From Pseudomonadota bacterium (GTDB taxonomy: Bacteria > Pseudomonadota > Alphaproteobacteria > Rhizobiales > Hyphomicrobiaceae), in assembly GCA_023430315.1 (NCBI GenBank), contig JAEZAW010000090.1:1-7919 (forward strand): 7,919 nucleotides of DNA, given 5' to 3'. A program made the translations under genes and the position numbers. This document shows positions 6,041-7,919 of the stretch, piece by piece (position 1 is the first letter of the stretch; every line of letters starts with the position of its first letter). The notes under the pieces are model-generated. The model made no database searches. It was not told where the DNA came from and saw nothing but the letters and a program-made list of their open reading frames with translations.

Positions 6041-6688
6041 ATGCGTAATGTTCGGCTGATTTCGGTGTGCTTGGCGATGATGATTGGCGTTGCAGGCGTG
6101 GGGCCGGCCTCGGCGCAGCTCCTGTCGAAGCCCGATGACGCTCTGACGCCTGAGGAGATCGCCGAGCGCGAAGGGCGCAAGGCCTGCAAGGTTACCATCT
6201 GCGCGGCCTTTCATCAGAAGAAGGCCGAGGGGCCCGACATCTCCTGCAGCGTGCTCAAGTCCTGGCGCAAGGAGCAGCTTCAGAAAATGGTCGAGCGGGC
6301 CAAGGTCTCCTGGCCCTGGGGTAAGGTGAAGTGCGTTGCCGACGTCCGCCTGAAGCGCGCCGACCTCGTCAAGGCCATGACCGAGGCGACCTACGTTTCC
6401 GAGATCGGCAAGCACGAGGTCAATTGCGAGGTCGAGCGCGAGAACGAGGGGCCGTCGAAAATCAGCTTCGCCTTCAATCCGAAGGTCACGTTCGCGAACG
6501 GCAAGGCGACCAAGGCCTCGTTGAACTGGGGCGCCATCGAAGCCCCGACGCTGGTGAAGGGCGCGATGTGGACGGCCACCGCGACCGACAACACGTTCAA
6601 CGTCCTGCAATCGACGCTGATCGAGGACATCAACGACTTCATCGGTCCGAAGTGTGACGAGGTGAAAGACGAGTGGGCCAAGCAGTAA
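6041..6688 (+). CDS. Exported protein of unknown function, six cysteines
   Basis: The 215-residue product begins with a clear Sec signal peptide: MRNVR, a hydrophobic run to about residue 20, and a signal peptidase I site after GPASA (residue 25), so the mature protein starts near QLLSK and is likely periplasmic. The mature part has six cysteines (C49, C54, C69, C98, C129, C205), an even number consistent with disulfides. Charged segments rich in Lys and Glu alternate with a probable beta region (about 139-182). I do not recognise a named domain; similar-looking short exported proteins occur as hypotheticals in Hyphomicrobiales. The ATG follows GGGGAG at 6026-6031, nine bases away. It is divergent from hsp20, with 276 bases between the starts, and convergent with prpF, leaving only 13 bases between stop codons, so the two transcripts may overlap at their ends. 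No function is claimed. Confidence 0.85.
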   Translation: MRNVRLISVCLAMMIGVAGVGPASAQLLSKPDDALTPEEIAEREGRKACKVTICAAFHQKKAEGPDISCSVLKSWRKEQLQKMVERAKVSWPWGKVKCVADVRLKRADLVKAMTEATYVSEIGKHEVNCEVERENEGPSKISFAFNPKVTFANGKATKASLNWGAIEAPTLVKGAMWTATATDNTFNVLQSTLIEDINDFIGPKCDEVKDEWAKQ

Positions 6689-6701
6689 GCCCCCGCGCTT
6701 C

Positions 6702-7868
6702 TCAGGCGACGGCAGCCCCGCGCACGAGCACGCGACCTTCGAACAGGCGGCGTGCCGTGCGGTAGACGGCGGCGTACTCGGCGTGCGGGGTACCGTCCGC
6801 ACCTGCAGGATCGACCTTGGCATCAACCAGCGTCAGCCCTGAAGGATGGGCAATGCGGATGGCCGAGGCATCCGCGGCGAGCCCGCGCGCGCAGAGCGCC
6901 GGGATCGTGCCCGGTAACCGCGTCGCGACTGCAAGGCAGAGTGCGCCGGTCAGCGGCACGGCGCGGTGCGCCTGCCCGACCGAGATCATGCGCACGCAAA
7001 TGTCCATGTCGGCGGGCGCGAGTTCGACGCCGGCAAACGTGGTTGCCGTGCGTGGCGCCGCGACCATCGCGACCTTGGGCACGCTCTTGATACGTGCCGC
7101 CTCGTCCAAATCGCGGGCGAGGCCCATGGCGACGGAGGCCGCCCGTCGGATGGCCTCGAGATTGGCCTGCAAGGTGGCATTGGCTTCGATAGTCGTCGGC
7201 ATCTCTATGCCTGAGCAGCCGAGCGTTTCGGCGGCGACGAATACACAGGGATTGGCGGCGTCGACGAGACTTGCCGCGATGTGACCGAGGCCCGGCACAT
7301 TGAGTTCGTCGATCGCACGGCCGGTCGGCAGCAGCTTGCCCGTGCGCGAGCCGCCCGGCGCCATGAATTCGAGGCGGATCGGCGCACCCGTCCCCGCGAC
7401 GCCGTCGAGTGCCATCGTGCCGTCCACGGCCGCTTCGCCGGCATCGAGTGGAAAACGCGCGACGATGATCTTCTGCGTGTTCGTATTGTGAATGCGCACG
7501 ACGGCGCGTCCGTCCGTCGGCAGCGGGACGAGCCCTTCGTCGATGGCAAAAGGACCGATGGCCGAGGACATGTTTCCGCAGTTGCCGGCGTAGTCGACCG
7601 TGTCATCGGTGACGCCGATTTGTGCGAACGTGTAGTCGACATCGGCGTCGGGGCGGCTCGGCGGTCCGATCACGCAGATCTTCGAGAGCGAGGAGACGCC
7701 GCCGCCCATGCCATCGAGCTGGCGGCCACTTGGGTCATCGGCGCCGATCGCGGCGCGGAAGATCGTCGCCCAGGCCTCGCGTTCCCGGGGCAGATCGCGA
7801 GCATGGAACATGACAGCTTTGGATGTTCCGCCGCGCATGAACACGGCCGGAATGCGCGCCTGCTTCAT
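6702..7868 (-). CDS. PrpF-family isomerase (2-methylaconitate cis-trans isomerase-like)
   Basis: The 388-residue protein is full length for the PrpF (DUF453) family, diaminopimelate-epimerase-fold enzymes that shift a double bond or a cis/trans geometry in unsaturated tricarboxylates. Visible family motifs are PAVFMRGGTSKAVMF (7-21), RQLDGMGGGVSSLSKICVI (49-67), YAGNCGNMSSAIGPFAI (93-109), LLPTGRAIDEL (179-189) and RMISVGQAHRAVPLTGAL (293-310). K63 and C97 correspond, by a constant offset of ten, to Lys73 and Cys107 discussed for Shewanella PrpF (from memory). Known members isomerise trans-2-methylaconitate (propionate catabolism, with AcnD) or tautomerise 4-oxalomesaconate (gallate catabolism). 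No acnD, prpB or prpC is visible here, so the substrate is open; the nearest aconitase-superfamily partner is the aconitase X pair at 3078-4741. The ATG follows GAGGACAGGAC. The stop codon is 13 bases from that of the convergent exported-protein gene. Confidence 0.92.
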   Translation of the reverse strand: MKQARIPAVFMRGGTSKAVMFHARDLPREREAWATIFRAAIGADDPSGRQLDGMGGGVSSLSKICVIGPPSRPDADVDYTFAQIGVTDDTVDYAGNCGNMSSAIGPFAIDEGLVPLPTDGRAVVRIHNTNTQKIIVARFPLDAGEAAVDGTMALDGVAGTGAPIRLEFMAPGGSRTGKLLPTGRAIDELNVPGLGHIAASLVDAANPCVFVAAETLGCSGIEMPTTIEANATLQANLEAIRRAASVAMGLARDLDEAARIKSVPKVAMVAAPRTATTFAGVELAPADMDICVRMISVGQAHRAVPLTGALCLAVATRLPGTIPALCARGLAADASAIRIAHPSGLTLVDAKVDPAGADGTPHAEYAAVYRTARRLFEGRVLVRGAAVA

Positions 7869-7919
7869 GTCCTGTCCTCGCCACAGTTTCTTTCACTTGT
7901 CCCTCCCCCCTTGTGGGGG
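7869..7919. other. Region upstream of prpF, with edge hairpin
   Basis: The last 51 bases hold the prpF ribosome site and a CCCCC-TTGT-GGGGG inverted repeat (7906-7919) that touches the right edge and may continue outside. Without the flanking sequence I cannot say whether it is a terminator of an upstream gene or part of a leader. Confidence 0.3.

Noticed and set aside
5765..6826. Very long minus-strand frame that extends hsp20 upstream to 498 residues
   Set aside because: Only the last 144 residues are protein-like. The rest lies antisense to the signal-peptide gene at 6041-6688, crosses the sigma-32 promoter, and looks like a high-GC shadow frame.
6702..7868. Assignment of prpF to the 2-methylcitrate cycle
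   Set aside because: No acnD, prpB or prpC gene is in the window, and the family also includes 4-oxalomesaconate tautomerases, so the pathway was left open.

Overview
The window reads as chromosomal DNA from a GC-rich alphaproteobacterium, probably of the Hyphomicrobiales (rhizobial) type. The best evidence is a small heat-shock gene followed by a DUF1150 gene, a pairing typical of that group, driven by a textbook RpoH (sigma-32) promoter. This is inference; no rRNA or other phylogenetic marker is present. I see no insertion sequence, CRISPR array, tRNA or rRNA gene.

Left part (1-1792): a LysR-type regulator, cut by the left window edge, is transcribed leftward. It diverges from a rightward gene for an FMN-binding split-barrel protein of the pyridoxamine 5'-phosphate oxidase-like family. 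The shared 170-base intergenic region carries an inverted repeat lying over the -10 of the likely lysR promoter, the usual layout for an autorepressing LysR regulator that also controls its divergent target. A short membrane-protein gene (72 aa, GTG start) follows.

Central part (1830-4741, all leftward): a mandelate-racemase-type member of the enolase superfamily, and upstream of it the two subunits of an aconitase X enzyme, whose genes overlap by four bases (large subunit first, then the small swivel subunit). Further right (6702-7868, also leftward) is a PrpF-family isomerase. Aconitase X dehydratase, PrpF isomerase and a mandelate-racemase-type enzyme could be steps in the breakdown of an unidentified hydroxy acid or hydroxyproline-like compound. 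The substrate cannot be read from the sequence, and the swivel-domain motif differs from the usual aconitase X form.

Between aconitase X and prpF lies a heat-shock cassette: sigma-32 promoter, a structured leader of about 110 bases, hsp20, a 134-base spacer with small hairpins, DUF1150, and a strong hairpin terminator. Divergent from it is a rightward gene for an exported, six-cysteine protein of unknown function, which ends 13 bases from the convergent prpF stop codon. The window ends just upstream of prpF.

Nothing here is a clearly new defence or mobile system. The most interesting points are the aconitase X/PrpF/enolase-superfamily combination with its variant swivel motif, the perfect sigma-32 promoter with a folded leader, and the lysR operator.
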